This document shows, piece by piece, positions 24,529 through 34,997 of a DNA stretch of 38,588 nucleotides; position 1 is the stretch's first letter; each line of letters starts with the position of its first letter. Both the position numbers and the translations under genes were made by a program. Origin of the DNA: Bacteroidales bacterium (lineage in GTDB: Bacteria; Bacteroidota; Bacteroidia; Bacteroidales; JAADJA01); assembly GCA_016783885.1 (NCBI GenBank), contig JADHVR010000034.1, positions 1 through 38,588 on the forward strand, written 5' to 3'. The notes under the pieces are model-generated. The model worked only from the letters and a program-made list of their open reading frames with translations. It did not search any database and had not been told where the DNA came from.

Positions 24529-27500
24529 CTAATCCTGCACGCACCGCACGCTGACACCGTAAGCCTTTGAGTTACTGTACCGGGCTACCTGTGCATAACC
24601 GGAGACCAATTCCCGTTTCCAGGCATATGAACCATTCTCACTCGATGAACAAAAGATGGCGCTACTTGTGAGATTGTAGAACGTTCCGCTCGGGAAACAG
24701 GCGCCGCCCGGAAGGGCTGTAAAACCATAAAGGTCAGTTCCGTTACCACCGGTGTACCAGCCACTTACGGATTTAAGGTTTAATCCTGCATCAAAACCTC
24801 TCCAGTCTATACCATCCCATTCAGGGTCAGGATAACCATACTGGCTATCTACCTCTCCTTCTAATTGTTTCCATTCTTCGTCTGTTGGCAAATGCCAATC
24901 AGGCGGGCAAATTCCTTGCACTCCAGGTGTTGTGCTGTATTGCATCATTTCATCCCATTGGTATAATCCACCGTAAGTGTCGCAGTTATTTTCATTATCA
25001 TCATAGCAATATTTTTCTATTATTCCATCATCAATCTGGTCATTCACTCCATCAATTCGTGTACCTACATTTAAGTTTTCCGCCATCCAGCATTGTGTCC
25101 CTATTTCTACAGTGTTATAAACTTGTCCATCCCGGCTATCAACAATAGTATCGCCACAACTCCAAGCAGCAGGCGAAATATCCTTCAAGCAACGAACACT
25201 AAAACCGTAGATCTTATTGAAGTCGTAACGGTACACGCCGTCGACGTCATAATACAGGTGTCGTGACCAGGCATCCGAACCACTCTCATTAGACGACCAA
25301 AAGTAGGTGTCGCTCGTGAGACCGCAGAAACTACCATCTGTATAGCGGTCGCCGCCAGGAAGAGCCGTAAAACCATAAGGGTCAGTTCCGTTACCACCGG
25401 AGTACCAGCCACTTACGGATTTAAGGTTTAATCCTGCATCAAAACCTCTCCAACTTGTACCATCCCATTCCGGGTCAGGATAACCATACTGGCTGTCAAC
25501 CTCTCCTTCTAATTGTTTCCATTCTTCGTCTGTGGGTAAATGCCAATCAGGTGGGCAAATGCCCTGTACACCCTGTGTTGTGGTGTATTGCATCATTTCG
25601 TTCCATTGGTATAGCCCGCCGTAGGTATCGCAGTTGCTTGTGTTGTCGTCGTAGCAGTATTTTTCAATAACTTCCGGATATTGCTGGCTTTGATTATTGC
25701 TGCCGTTTATCATTGTTCCAATATTCAGGTTTTCTGCCATCCAGCATTGAGTTCCTATTTCTACAGTATTATATACTTGCCCATCCCGGCTATCAATAAT
25801 TGTATCTCCACATTGCCATGGTTGAACTTCTGTAGTAAAATTCCAAACATCCCCTGCTGTTGAATCACCATAAATGTCATAAGCAACAATCTTCCAGTAA
25901 TAAGTGGTATCGTACAATAATATTCCAGGATAATAAAAGGTATCAGGATGAATAGTTTGGATAAGTGATGGATTTGTTTCTGTTCCAAAATAGATATTGT
26001 AAGTTAAATCATCACCATCCGGATCAGAACAAGACCATGATAAAATTGTATCAATGTTGATGTTAATGGAACCATCACCGGGTTGCGGATTAGCAGGCTG
26101 TGAAGGAGGCTGGTTGGGAGCAGTTTCGTCCTTTAAACAACGGACACTGAAACCGTACGTCTTAGCGTGGTTGAGTCGGCGTACCTGCGCGACCGTATAA
26201 TCCAGGTCCCGTCCCCAGGCATTTGAACCACTCTCACTCGACGCCCAAAAGTTGGTGACGAGTGTAAGTATGAGGAAATCACCACCCGTACCGCGATAGC
26301 CGCTGGGAAGAGCCGTGAAACCACTCGAATTTGTTGCTCCTGTATTTGGTGAACTCCAATGGGTTGTGTCTGTTTCTTTTAAGTTGCCCCCTGCATCTAT
26401 GCCTCTCCATCCAGTTGCGCTGCATGAAACTGTTCCGGCATCAACTTCATTTTCCAGTGTACACCACTCCGTATCAGTGGGTAAATGCCATCCAGATGGG
26501 CAAATGCCTTGTACTCCCTGTATAGTTGTATATTGCATCATCTCATTCCATTGATATAAACCTCCATAAACATCACAACTGTCTTCAATATCATTGTAAC
26601 AGTATTTCTCAATAATTTGGTTATCCGTCTGGTTATTCACACCATCTATTCGTGTTCCAATATTTAGGTTTTCCGCCAACCAGCATTGATCTCCAATCTG
26701 AACCGTATTGTAAGATTGACCATCACGTTCATCAATTAATACCTCACCACATGAAAATGATTTAGTTGTAAAATTCCAAACCGGCCCTTCTGTGGAATCC
26801 CAATGAATATCATAAGCAACAATCTTCCAGTAATAAGTTGTATCGTACAATAATATTCCAGGAAAATAAAAAGTATCAGGATGAATAGTTTGGATAAGTG
26901 GTGGATTTGTTTCTGTTCCAAAATAAATATTATATGTTAAAGCATCCCCATCAGGGTCGGAGCACGACCATGATAAAGTTGTATCAATACTAATATTAAC
27001 AGAACCGTCTTCAGGTTTAGGATTTGATGGTTCGTTTGGAGCTTGATTATCAATTCCCTTAATACAACGGATTGAGAATCCATTTGCCTGCTGATTACCT
27101 GAACGATCAATTCCATCAAAGTAATATGCCATATCCCGTTCTATTGCTAATCCTGCATCTAAACTTGAAGTCCAAAAATAACCATTCGTACCAACCGTAG
27201 CAAAAAACCCACTTGTAGTACGAACTCCCCCTGGCAGGGCTGAAAAACCAAAATTATCCGTACCATTTCCATTAGATGCCCATCCGGTCAATGATTTTAA
27301 ATTCTTTCCCGCATCAAAACCACGCCACCCACCCTGATCCCATATCGGGTCTCCAACGCCAAATTGACTATCAACAGTACCTTCTAATATCTTCCAGTCA
27401 TCATCTGTTGGTAAATACCAGCCTTCCGGGCAAATACCTTGTGTTCCTTCAGTTGTTAAATATTGCATTAGTTCTTCCCACTGGTATAATCCTCCATAAA

Positions 27501-28437
27501 CATTACAGCTATCATCTTCATTATTATAGCAATATTTCTCAATAATGCCATTATCTGTCTGGTCGCCTGTGCCGTCAATACGAGTACCAATATTAAGATT
27601 CTCAGCCATCCAGCACTGTTCTCCTATTAATACAGTGGTATATGTATTTCCATCTCTTGGGTCAATAACAGTATCTCCGCAAGTAAATACATAAGGAGGA
27701 TATATTTGAATATTTATTCCATGACCAACATTCTCTGACCACTTCACTATCTTGTCGTCTTCATCCACCTGGCTGTCCATATTGTAGTCGCCTTCAAGAT
27801 AACCAAAGGTGCCTTCCTGTGGCAACCAAATCTCGTTTTTATCTCTGTTATCAATTTGATTACTTGCGTTTCCATCTGCGGCGTACATACTCCATACTCC
27901 CGGTGTCATTTGTTTTTGTGCATGCACTCCACCAATAGCTTTTTCAGCGTCAGTTGTAAAATTATATGAGTAAACACCATTTGTTTCAGTTAATGGTATC
28001 GCTGAAGTAACCGGCAAATGATTCCGGTGATTAATCTGAACATAAAACTCAGTAATATTACCAATTGTGTAAGATAGATAGCTTGTACCGTCCAAATCGG
28101 TTATCGTACCGTCAGTTAGAATAAAACCTGCCTTACGTGCAATTAGTTCAAAAGATTTATTAATTGTATCTCCGGTAGGTTTCAATAAATCAACAAGCAC
28201 CCAGTCAACAACATTAAAAGATGGAATTGCTCCTACAACTTCACTGCCTTCATAATTCCACGGTTCATTATTGTAGGGTTGGTTCTCTGGCAAATAACCA
28301 AGAACGTTTAAGAATGGTGTCATCTGGTCGTTAAAATAAGGACCTTCAAGGAATACTTTGATGTCCAAATTTACAACTTGTGCACTCGATAATTGATAAA
28401 GAATGCAAAGAAACAGGGTTAAGGTTAATTTTTTCAT
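24529..28437 (-). CDS. Secreted protein with four Fib_succ_major (C-type-lectin-like) domains; DGR-like variable segments
   Basis: From ATG 28437 there are 1302 residues with a signal peptide (MKKLTLTLFLCILYQLSSAQ). A unique N-terminal region of about 21-250 has a dockerin/EF-hand-like GDYNMDSQVDEDDK. Domain 1 is at 253-461, a fibronectin-III-like unit at 465-560, domain 2 at 563-770, another FN3-like unit at 774-870, domain 3 at 876-1086 and domain 4 at 1094-1302. Each domain has the Fib_succ_major pattern (CGDT..D.RDG..Y.TV.IG.QCW.AENLN, CYGGLYQW-like YGGLYQW, ICP.GWHLPTD.EW, ending GFSVRC). The last ~57 residues of domains 2-4 are hypervariable between domains. An upstream frame to 28608 lacks a sensible leader and is rejected. 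Probable role: surface ligand binding. No type IX C-terminal domain is evident. Confidence 0.88.
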   Translation of the reverse strand: MKKLTLTLFLCILYQLSSAQVVNLDIKVFLEGPYFNDQMTPFLNVLGYLPENQPYNNEPWNYEGSEVVGAIPSFNVVDWVLVDLLKPTGDTINKSFELIARKAGFILTDGTITDLDGTSYLSYTIGNITEFYVQINHRNHLPVTSAIPLTETNGVYSYNFTTDAEKAIGGVHAQKQMTPGVWSMYAADGNASNQIDNRDKNEIWLPQEGTFGYLEGDYNMDSQVDEDDKIVKWSENVGHGINIQIYPPYVFTCGDTVIDPRDGNTYTTVLIGEQCWMAENLNIGTRIDGTGDQTDNGIIEKYCYNNEDDSCNVYGGLYQWEELMQYLTTEGTQGICPEGWYLPTDDDWKILEGTVDSQFGVGDPIWDQGGWRGFDAGKNLKSLTGWASNGNGTDNFGFSALPGGVRTTSGFFATVGTNGYFWTSSLDAGLAIERDMAYYFDGIDRSGNQQANGFSIRCIKGIDNQAPNEPSNPKPEDGSVNISIDTTLSWSCSDPDGDALTYNIYFGTETNPPLIQTIHPDTFYFPGILLYDTTYYWKIVAYDIHWDSTEGPVWNFTTKSFSCGEVLIDERDGQSYNTVQIGDQCWLAENLNIGTRIDGVNNQTDNQIIEKYCYNDIEDSCDVYGGLYQWNEMMQYTTIQGVQGICPSGWHLPTDTEWCTLENEVDAGTVSCSATGWRGIDAGGNLKETDTTHWSSPNTGATNSSGFTALPSGYRGTGGDFLILTLVTNFWASSESGSNAWGRDLDYTVAQVRRLNHAKTYGFSVRCLKDETAPNQPPSQPANPQPGDGSININIDTILSWSCSDPDGDDLTYNIYFGTETNPSLIQTIHPDTFYYPGILLYDTTYYWKIVAYDIYGDSTAGDVWNFTTEVQPWQCGDTIIDSRDGQVYNTVEIGTQCWMAENLNIGTMINGSNNQSQQYPEVIEKYCYDDNTSNCDTYGGLYQWNEMMQYTTTQGVQGICPPDWHLPTDEEWKQLEGEVDSQYGYPDPEWDGTSWRGFDAGLNLKSVSGWYSGGNGTDPYGFTALPGGDRYTDGSFCGLTSDTYFWSSNESGSDAWSRHLYYDVDGVYRYDFNKIYGFSVRCLKDISPAAWSCGDTIVDSRDGQVYNTVEIGTQCWMAENLNVGTRIDGVNDQIDDGIIEKYCYDDNENNCDTYGGLYQWDEMMQYSTTPGVQGICPPDWHLPTDEEWKQLEGEVDSQYGYPDPEWDGIDWRGFDAGLNLKSVSGWYTGGNGTDLYGFTALPGGACFPSGTFYNLTSSAIFCSSSENGSYAWKRELVSGYAQVARYSNSKAYGVSVRCVQD
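24541..24711 (-). other. Variable segment of domain 4 (DGR-like VR candidate)
   Basis: Residues 1243-1299. The invariant frame (FxxLT, SSE.GS.AW.R, GxSVRC) is kept, but most positions between differ from domains 2 and 3. Variable codons mostly end in C or T (GCC, TTC, AGC, TAC, GTC, TCC). It lies at the extreme 3' end of the gene, where DGR variable repeats usually sit. Domain 4 has Cys where the others have Trp in F-W-S-S. Confidence 0.5.
25189..25359 (-). other. Variable segment of domain 3 (DGR-like VR candidate)
   Basis: Residues 1027-1083. Variable codons are almost all NNC or NNT (GAC, TAT, GAT, TGC, GGT, CAC, GTC, GGC, TTC, ATC). This is what random replacement of the adenines of AAC/AAT template codons would give. 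A 51-base piece is about 53% GC, far above the surrounding DNA. Confidence 0.5.
26137..26307 (-). other. Variable segment of domain 2 (DGR-like VR candidate)
   Basis: Residues 711-767. It holds GC-rich codons that are rare in this AT-rich genome (CTC, GTC, CGC, GCG, CGA) at the same columns that vary in domains 3 and 4. The equivalent segment of domain 1 (27067-27231) has ordinary AT-rich codons and a less similar framework. Confidence 0.45.
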
Positions 28438-28457
28438 AGTGATAAGATTTGAGTTGG

Positions 28458-28465
28458 CAAATATA
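28458..28465 (-). promoter_or_regulatory. -7 promoter box of the Fib_succ_major gene
   Basis: The minus strand reads TATATTTG, an exact TAnnTTTG match, 20 bases before ATG 28437. This supports the 28437 start over the longer frame. No clear TTTG -33 partner is seen. Confidence 0.5.
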
Positions 28466-28845
28466 TGAAATAAATATATATAACCAGTGCTAATCTGCGT
28501 CTTAATATAAACATTAACATAAGATGAAATAACAGAATTGAACAGCCCTGCCCGCAAACCATACCCCGCACCCCGCAAATGATTTAACCAATTTAACAGT
28601 GAAACCATTTAACAATAAAACCACAGAACCATTTTAAAACTCTTTTCCCATTTTAAACTATATTCTCTTTTATCCTTAATCTACGAAAATGAAAATCTTT
28701 ATTGTTTTCGGATAATAGAATAATGCCGGAACACTCCATTCTCTTTAATAAGTTACTGAAACAGTTAAAGATATGAATTTTGGTATGCTTTTTAATACTC
28801 TATTTCCGACAAGGTAAAAAAAACAAATCAAAAAGGTAAGTAAAA
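28466..28845. other. Gene-free intergenic stretch
   Basis: Apart from simple runs such as repeated AACCATTTAAC/ACAGAACCATTTTAA around 28577-28640, I see no gene, RNA or strong hairpin here. The stretch separates the leftward Fib_succ_major gene from two small rightward frames. Confidence 0.5.
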
Positions 28846-28977
28846 ATGAATCCAAACAATGAACAAGTAGCCAACAAAGAACTCCATGAATCAAAAGAGA
28901 GTTTTGCAAAAAGTCTTTTTTACATTCAGTTAATCAGTTTAGCCTTAGCAATTATCGGAATTTTTCTAATTAATTAA
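28846..28977 (+). CDS. Possible 43-residue single-helix membrane protein
   Basis: ATG 28846 to TAA 28977 encodes a hydrophilic start (MNPNNEQVANKELHESKESF) and then one hydrophobic helix (YIQLISLALAIIGIFLIN) to the end. A purine-rich AAAAAGGTAAG precedes the ATG at a usable distance. Size and layout (soluble N-terminus, C-terminal membrane helix) fit a small membrane protein. No family is recognised; it may be translated with the following frame, 25 bases downstream. Confidence 0.45.
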   Translation: MNPNNEQVANKELHESKESFAKSLFYIQLISLALAIIGIFLIN

Positions 28978-29002
28978 ATTATTAACTTAAAATCAAAACA
29001 AG

Positions 29003-29254
29003 GTGATTACTTCATTAGACTTTCAGAATTTGACCGAGGATTTAAAAAGTTATGTTCTTTTGAACAACGGTCAGCATGTAGCAGAAAGAAACTACGGCAT
29101 TTATAGTATTCAACTTTATTGTGTATATGGATTTTTTGTAGAGGTCTATTATTTGCCGGGATCAGACGAGATTGATCAGATTCTTGCATTAAATTCAGAT
29201 GAAATTCTGAATTTATACTTAGATAGTATTGACATATCCAATATATATATGTAG
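29003..29254 (+). CDS. Small conserved hypothetical protein
   Basis: An 83-residue frame that must start at GTG 29003, since an in-frame stop lies at 28988-28990. The core YGIYSIQLYCVYGFFVEVYY followed by LPGSDEIDQI resembles small Bacteroidota hypotheticals with a single beta-sheet and no catalytic motif. There is no signal peptide. The GTG start with AAGG directly before it is a weak ribosome site, so the start is uncertain, but the sequence looks genuinely protein-coding. Confidence 0.55.
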   Translation: MITSLDFQNLTEDLKSYVLLNNGQHVAERNYGIYSIQLYCVYGFFVEVYYLPGSDEIDQILALNSDEILNLYLDSIDISNIYM

Positions 29255-29285
29255 AAATTTACTTTTACAAATTTTTACTTCTTTT

Positions 29286-31127
29286 TCATAATTCTTTTAA
29301 TACCTCCTTGAGTATTTCAAGGGGGTATTTTATATTCCCGAAAGGCATAGACACCTGAACTCCCGCTATATCCGCTCGTAATTCCCTGATTGTTCCCCGT
29401 GCAATTTCCAGTCCAAGTTCGCGAGCCTCATTTTTTGTTTTTGTTTCATACATTCTTTTCATGATATGATCAGGTACCGAAGCGCCGGGTACTTCATTAT
29501 TCATAAATTCGGCATTCCTGATACTTACTAATGGCCATATTCCGGCAATAACCGGAATCCTGACATGTTCAATCCGTTTAATGAAATGATAAAAAAGCTC
29601 GCTGTCAAATACCGGTTGCGTTATGGCGAACTCAGCGCCTGCTTTAACTTTCCATTCAAATCTCCTGATTTCGTAATCCAGATCAATAGCTCCCGGATTT
29701 ACACCTACACCAATTAAAAATCCTGTTGGCTTTTCAATAGGATTTCCCCCAAGGTCATAACCTGAATTCAGGCAATTCACAACGTTTGTCAGTCCAATGG
29801 AGTCAACGTCAAAAACAGCCGTTGCATCGGGATAGGTGCCCATTTTTGGAGGATCACCTGTAATGAGAAGGATATTATTAATACCGGCAGCATAAGCGCC
29901 CAGGAGATCGCCTATCATTCCGAGAAGATTCCTGTCGCGGCAGGCAAAATGAAGGATCGCTTCAATATCTGCCTGTTGCTGGATCATTAATGAAAGATAG
30001 CTGGCGCCCATGCGTGATAACGCCCTGGGTCCGTCAGGAATATTTATTGCGTCAACACCGGCTTCTTTTAATATTTTCGCCTGTTCAACAGCTTTGGCTG
30101 CATCTGCCCCGCGGGGTGGAACTATTTCAACTGATGTAACAAATTCATTGTTGCAGATTTTTTCAGCAAATTTTGATTTTTCACAGGTAGGAATAGCTTG
30201 AACAAGTTTCTTTTCTGTTTTTACCTCAACATGTTTACGAATGATCTTTCGGGGCTGAATCGCCCGGATTGTTTTCCTCATTTCTTTGATAAAGGAGGGA
30301 TTGGTTCCGCAACAGCCGCCAACAATCCTTGCTCCCGTATGGATAAACCGTTTGGTATATTCAGCAAAATATTCTGCAGTAGCAAGATAGATATTTCTTC
30401 CGTCAACATTTGTGGGTGTTCCGGCGTTGGGCATAATACTTATAGGAACTTTAGTTGCTTCGTTCATTTTTTCTAAGGCATCGAGCATGAGTTTCGGTCC
30501 CACACTACAATTAATACCTACCACGGCAGCCCCCCATTGAGCCATCCTGACTGCAAACAATTCAGGTGGTGTTCCAAATAAAGAGTTACCATCGTTGCCA
30601 ATAGTCATTTGTGCGATAACCGGAATATTAAATTCTTTTTTTATCGCAAGAATAGCCTGCTGAATCAAATGCAAATCGGAAAAGGTTTCCAGGATGATCA
30701 GGTCAACACCGCCGGCAATCAGACCTTTTGCCTGCTCGATAAAAATATTGCGTGCTTCTTTTTCTGCTAATGAACCCCAAGGCTCAAGCCGTTCATTCAG
30801 AGGCCCGATAGAACCGGCAACATAAATTTCATCACCTGCAACGTCCCTGGCTATTTTAGCGCCTTCAAGGTTTATATCGTAAATTTTGTCCTCAAGTCCG
30901 TGTTTTTGAAGTTTTAACCGGTTAGCCCCAAAAGTATTGGTTTCTATTACATCCGCTCCTGCCTCGACATAAGACTGATGAATTTCTTTGATTAGTTGAG
31001 GACGGGTAAGATTCAGCTCATCGTAGCAACTGTTGATAAAAATGCCTTTATTGTATAGCTCGGTTCCCATTGCCCCGTCGAATAGGATCAGATTCTCTTT
31101 TAAATATTCAGTGAATGGTATTCGCAT
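29286..31127 (-). CDS. Bifunctional homocysteine S-methyltransferase / methylenetetrahydrofolate reductase
   Basis: A 613-residue fusion starting at ATG 31127. Residues about 1-295 form the homocysteine methyltransferase barrel, with zinc-binding cysteines C207 (GINCSVG) and C272-C273 (GGCCGTNP). Residues about 325-613 form a MetF-like MTHFR barrel (TSVEIVPPRGAD, LLITGDPPKMGTY, FAITQPVFD), reducing methylene-THF to methyl-THF. It lies 92 bases downstream of metH on the same strand and would supply its methyl donor; the N-terminal half may methylate homocysteine from S-methylmethionine or another donor. An upstream ATG (31196) would add 23 non-homologous residues and is rejected. Such fusions are known in several anaerobes and Firmicutes. 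Confidence 0.92.
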   Translation of the reverse strand: MRIPFTEYLKENLILFDGAMGTELYNKGIFINSCYDELNLTRPQLIKEIHQSYVEAGADVIETNTFGANRLKLQKHGLEDKIYDINLEGAKIARDVAGDEIYVAGSIGPLNERLEPWGSLAEKEARNIFIEQAKGLIAGGVDLIILETFSDLHLIQQAILAIKKEFNIPVIAQMTIGNDGNSLFGTPPELFAVRMAQWGAAVVGINCSVGPKLMLDALEKMNEATKVPISIMPNAGTPTNVDGRNIYLATAEYFAEYTKRFIHTGARIVGGCCGTNPSFIKEMRKTIRAIQPRKIIRKHVEVKTEKKLVQAIPTCEKSKFAEKICNNEFVTSVEIVPPRGADAAKAVEQAKILKEAGVDAINIPDGPRALSRMGASYLSLMIQQQADIEAILHFACRDRNLLGMIGDLLGAYAAGINNILLITGDPPKMGTYPDATAVFDVDSIGLTNVVNCLNSGYDLGGNPIEKPTGFLIGVGVNPGAIDLDYEIRRFEWKVKAGAEFAITQPVFDSELFYHFIKRIEHVRIPVIAGIWPLVSIRNAEFMNNEVPGASVPDHIMKRMYETKTKNEARELGLEIARGTIRELRADIAGVQVSMPFGNIKYPLEILKEVLKEL

Positions 31128-31219
31128 GGTTTGAATAATTTTAATTTTTGTAAACTTTTCTAAAAAATGGCAATTTAGCCAATTATCACATTTCACTTAT
31201 TCCCTTATATACCCCCTTA

Positions 31220-34200
31220 CTAATAATTCAAATTCACATTCAGCCATTTTTCAATTTGACCGGCACTTACATTTTTTCTTTGTGCATAATCATTTACCTG
31301 ATCCTGACTTATCTTTCCAACATTGAAATACTTAGAAAGCGGATGGGCGAAATAATAGCCACAAACAGATGCTGCCGGGTACATAGCAAAGTTTTCCGTA
31401 AGCGAAATGCCTGTTTTTTGCTGCGCTTCTAATAAGTCAAACAAAACTCTTTTTTCAGAATGGTCAGGGCAGGCAGGATATCCGGGTGCCGGACGGATTC
31501 CCATGGACTCTTCTTTCGGGACATCTGCTTGATCAAGGTTTTTATCTCTCGCATATCCCCATAATTCATTTCTAACCCTTTGATGAAGTAATTCTGCAAA
31601 AGCCTCTGCAAGCCGGTCGGCAAGCGCTTTTATCATGATACTATTGTAGTCGTCCAGATCTTTTTCGAATTGATCAGTCCATTTCTCTAAACCAAGTCCG
31701 GCAGTAACTGCAAATCCGCCAAGGTAATCTGTAAGTCCTGAATCTTTTGGGGCAATAAAATCAGTTAGGCATAAATTCGGGATTCCATTTTCTTTTTGCT
31801 GCTGGTTTCTCAAAAAACGTAGCGTTGCTATTTTATCTTTCTTTGATTCATCAGTATAAACCTCAACATCTTCTCCCACTGAATTCGCAGGATAAAATCC
31901 GATTACACCATTGGCTGTAAGCATTTTCTTTTGAATGATTTTATTCAGAAGCATATTCGCGTCATCATATAGCTTCTTTGCTTCATTGCCTTTTAAAGGG
32001 TCGTCAAATATTTTCGGATATTTCCCATTGATTTTCCAGGCATGGAAAAAGAATGTCCAGTCGATGAATTTTCTAATCTCGACAAGAGGATAATTATTAA
32101 AATATTTATTCCCGATAAAAGCCGGTTTAAAAATATTAGTTGTATCCCAATTTATTTTTAGTTTGTTTTTCTTTGCCTGATTAAATGTGTTATAATTGCT
32201 TGTGCCCTTTTTTGATTCGTGTCGTTCTCTGATTTTTTGATATTTTTCTTTTATTTCATCGACATAAGATTGTTTAAGTTCATCTGAAATTAAATTGGCA
32301 GAAACGCCCACACTTTTCGAGGCATCTCTGACATGGATAACCGGTGCGTTGTAACCCGGTGCAATTTTAACAGCAGTATGAATCTCGGAAGTTGTAGCGC
32401 CGCCGATCAGAAGAGGTATATTCATTCCGAGGCGTTCCATTTCTTTTGCCACATGAACCATCTCTTCTAAAGAAGGTGTAATCAGTCCACTCAAACCCAA
32501 CAAATCAGCCTTTTCGTCTTGTGCTGTCTGAACTATTTTTTCAGCAGGAACCATCACTCCGATATCGATGACCTCAAAGTTGTTACATGCCAGCACAACG
32601 CCCACAATATTTTTACCGATATCATGTACATCTCCTTTTACGGTAGCAAGAAGAATTTTTCCAGCTGACTTAACTTTACCTTCAGCAGCTTGTTCGGCTT
32701 CTATATAAGGCAAAAGTTTCGCTACGGCTTTCTTCATCACACGGGCGCTTTTCACCACCTGGGGCAAAAACATTTTTCCTGAGCCGAATAAATCTCCAAC
32801 CTTATTCATTCCATCCATTAACGGACCTTCGATGATTTCTATGGAGCGGGAGTATTGTTGTCTGGCTTCCTCAACATCGTCCTCAATATAATCTATGATT
32901 CCTTTAACCATGGCATGTTTAAGCCTTTCCTGTACACTAAATTTTCTCCACTCATCTTCTTTTACTTTGGTTTCGCCGGTATCTTTCACCTTTTCAGCAT
33001 AAGCAATGAGTCTTTCGGTGGCATCCTTTCGCCGGTTGAGAATAACATCTTCAACCAATGTCAACAGTTCTCTGGGTATTTCATCGTAAACCTGCAAAAT
33101 ACCTGCATTTACGATACCCATATCCAGTCCTGCTTCAATAGCATGATACAGGAAAGCCGAGTGCATGGCTTCCCTTACTACATTATTTCCCCTGAAAGAG
33201 AATGATAAATTGCTGATGCCTCCGCTCACTTTGGCATAAGGCAGGTTTTCTTTGATCCATTTTGTAGCTCTGATAAAATCAACAGCGTAATTATTATGTT
33301 CTTCCATGCCTGTGGCAATAGTAAGAACATTCGGATCGAAAATAATGTCTTCGGGTGGGAATTTGACTTGTTCAGTCAGGATTTTATAAGCTCTTTTACA
33401 TATTTTAATTTTTCGGTCATAAGTAACAGCCTGTCCCTCTTCATCAATATTCATAACTATTGTTGCAGCGCCAAAGTCCCTGATTTTTGCAGCACGCCGC
33501 TTAAATTCTTCCTCTCCGTCTTTCAGGCTTATGGAATTAACAATGGCTTTCCCTTGAATACATTTTAAACCGGCTTCTATCACAGTCCACTTAGAAGAGT
33601 CGATCATAATTGGAACCCTCGCTATTTCAGGATCGGCAGCAACAAGGTTCAGAAAATTTACCATTGACTTTTCTGCATCAAGCATTGCATCATCCATATT
33701 AATATCAATGATCTGGGCGCCGTTTTCAACCTGTTGCCGGGCAATAGAAAGAGCTTCTTCATATTTTTTTTCGCTGATAAACCGGGCGAATTTTCGCGAA
33801 CCGCTTACATTTGTTCTTTCGCCGATATTGATGAAATTACTTCCTTTATAGATCATTAAAGGCTCCAGTCCGCTAAGTTTTAAGCGGTGTTCGGTTTCAG
33901 GCTTTTTTCTTGGGGTTGCCTTTTCAGCTAATTTTACAAATTTTCTTATATGGTCAGGAGTTGTTCCGCAGCACCCTCCGATAATATTTACGAAATTGTT
34001 ATTTAGAAAGTCCTTCATGTGAACTGACATGGATTCGGGCGTTTCATCATATTCGCCAAACTGGTTTGGAAGTCCGGCATTGGGATAAACGCTCACATAA
34101 TAAGGTGCCTTTTCCGACAATTCTTCAAGATAAGGTCGCAATTCCTTAGCTCCGAGGGCGCAATTCAGCCCGACTGTCAGCAAATCGAGATGAGATACGG

Positions 34201-34891
34201 AATTCAGGAAAGCTTCCGTGGTTTGTCCTGATAATGTCCTGCCGCTGGCATCCGAGATGGTACCCGAAACCATTAAAGGAATTTTTGCGTCTTTTTGTTT
34301 TTGAGCATCTGCAACAGCCATCATCGCTGCTTTGGCATTAAGCGTGTCGAAGATGGTTTCGATAAGTAAAATGTCAACGCCTCCCTCTATCAAAGCCAAT
34401 GCTTGTTCTTTGTATGCCTTATACATATCATCGAAAGTAACAGCACGGTATCCGGGATTATTTATATCCGGCGAAAGCGATAATGATTTATTTGTTGGTC
34501 CCATTGAGCCAGCAACAAACCTTGGCTTTTCAGGTGTTTTTCCGGTGAATTTATCTGCAGTTTTTTTTGCAATTCTTGCCGAAGCTACATTCAGTTCGTA
34601 AACCATATCCTCCATGTGATAATCTGCCATTGAAATTCGGTTGGCATTAAAAGTATTGGTTTCAATAATATCTGCCCCTGCTTCTAAGAATTTTTCATGG
34701 ATTTCTTTGATGATATGAGGTTGTGTAATTGAAAGCAGATCATTATTGCCCTTCAGGTCAGAAGAATAATCAGTAAACCTTTTTCCTCTGTAATCTTTCT
34801 CCTGAAGATTGTATTGCTGGATCATAGTGCCCATCGCTCCATCCAGCACTAAAATACGTTTTGAAATTTCCTTATATATGTCTGCTTTCAC
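31220..34891 (-). CDS. metH: Cobalamin-dependent methionine synthase MetH
   Basis: Full-length MetH, 1223 residues. It makes methionine from homocysteine using methyl-THF and cobalamin. The domain order is complete: homocysteine-binding barrel (about 1-325; zinc ligands C244, C307, C308), folate-binding barrel (about 350-615; [14 protein letters not shown]), cap (about 650-740), B12 domain with H756 in [12 protein letters not shown], and reactivation domain with SAM binding (about 900-1223; [12 protein letters not shown]). It is transcribed leftward with the methyltransferase/MTHFR fusion behind it. A purine-rich AGAAGG lies before the start. I could not see a SAM or cobalamin riboswitch in the 282-base upstream gap. 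Confidence 0.97.
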   Translation of the reverse strand: MKADIYKEISKRILVLDGAMGTMIQQYNLQEKDYRGKRFTDYSSDLKGNNDLLSITQPHIIKEIHEKFLEAGADIIETNTFNANRISMADYHMEDMVYELNVASARIAKKTADKFTGKTPEKPRFVAGSMGPTNKSLSLSPDINNPGYRAVTFDDMYKAYKEQALALIEGGVDILLIETIFDTLNAKAAMMAVADAQKQKDAKIPLMVSGTISDASGRTLSGQTTEAFLNSVSHLDLLTVGLNCALGAKELRPYLEELSEKAPYYVSVYPNAGLPNQFGEYDETPESMSVHMKDFLNNNFVNIIGGCCGTTPDHIRKFVKLAEKATPRKKPETEHRLKLSGLEPLMIYKGSNFINIGERTNVSGSRKFARFISEKKYEEALSIARQQVENGAQIIDINMDDAMLDAEKSMVNFLNLVAADPEIARVPIMIDSSKWTVIEAGLKCIQGKAIVNSISLKDGEEEFKRRAAKIRDFGAATIVMNIDEEGQAVTYDRKIKICKRAYKILTEQVKFPPEDIIFDPNVLTIATGMEEHNNYAVDFIRATKWIKENLPYAKVSGGISNLSFSFRGNNVVREAMHSAFLYHAIEAGLDMGIVNAGILQVYDEIPRELLTLVEDVILNRRKDATERLIAYAEKVKDTGETKVKEDEWRKFSVQERLKHAMVKGIIDYIEDDVEEARQQYSRSIEIIEGPLMDGMNKVGDLFGSGKMFLPQVVKSARVMKKAVAKLLPYIEAEQAAEGKVKSAGKILLATVKGDVHDIGKNIVGVVLACNNFEVIDIGVMVPAEKIVQTAQDEKADLLGLSGLITPSLEEMVHVAKEMERLGMNIPLLIGGATTSEIHTAVKIAPGYNAPVIHVRDASKSVGVSANLISDELKQSYVDEIKEKYQKIRERHESKKGTSNYNTFNQAKKNKLKINWDTTNIFKPAFIGNKYFNNYPLVEIRKFIDWTFFFHAWKINGKYPKIFDDPLKGNEAKKLYDDANMLLNKIIQKKMLTANGVIGFYPANSVGEDVEVYTDESKKDKIATLRFLRNQQQKENGIPNLCLTDFIAPKDSGLTDYLGGFAVTAGLGLEKWTDQFEKDLDDYNSIMIKALADRLAEAFAELLHQRVRNELWGYARDKNLDQADVPKEESMGIRPAPGYPACPDHSEKRVLFDLLEAQQKTGISLTENFAMYPAASVCGYYFAHPLSKYFNVGKISQDQVNDYAQRKNVSAGQIEKWLNVNLNY

Positions 34892-34997
34892 CTGATTTTA
34901 CCTTCTGTAGTTTAATTATACTGAAACGCATAAACTTTACAATTTTCTAATAATTTAACTGTATGGCTTTAAATAAACTACAATTAAAGAAATTTGC

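Noticed and set aside
28438..28608. N-terminal extension of the Fib_succ_major protein
   Set aside because: The added 57 residues precede a complete signal peptide and cover the TATATTTG promoter box, so translation must start at 28437.
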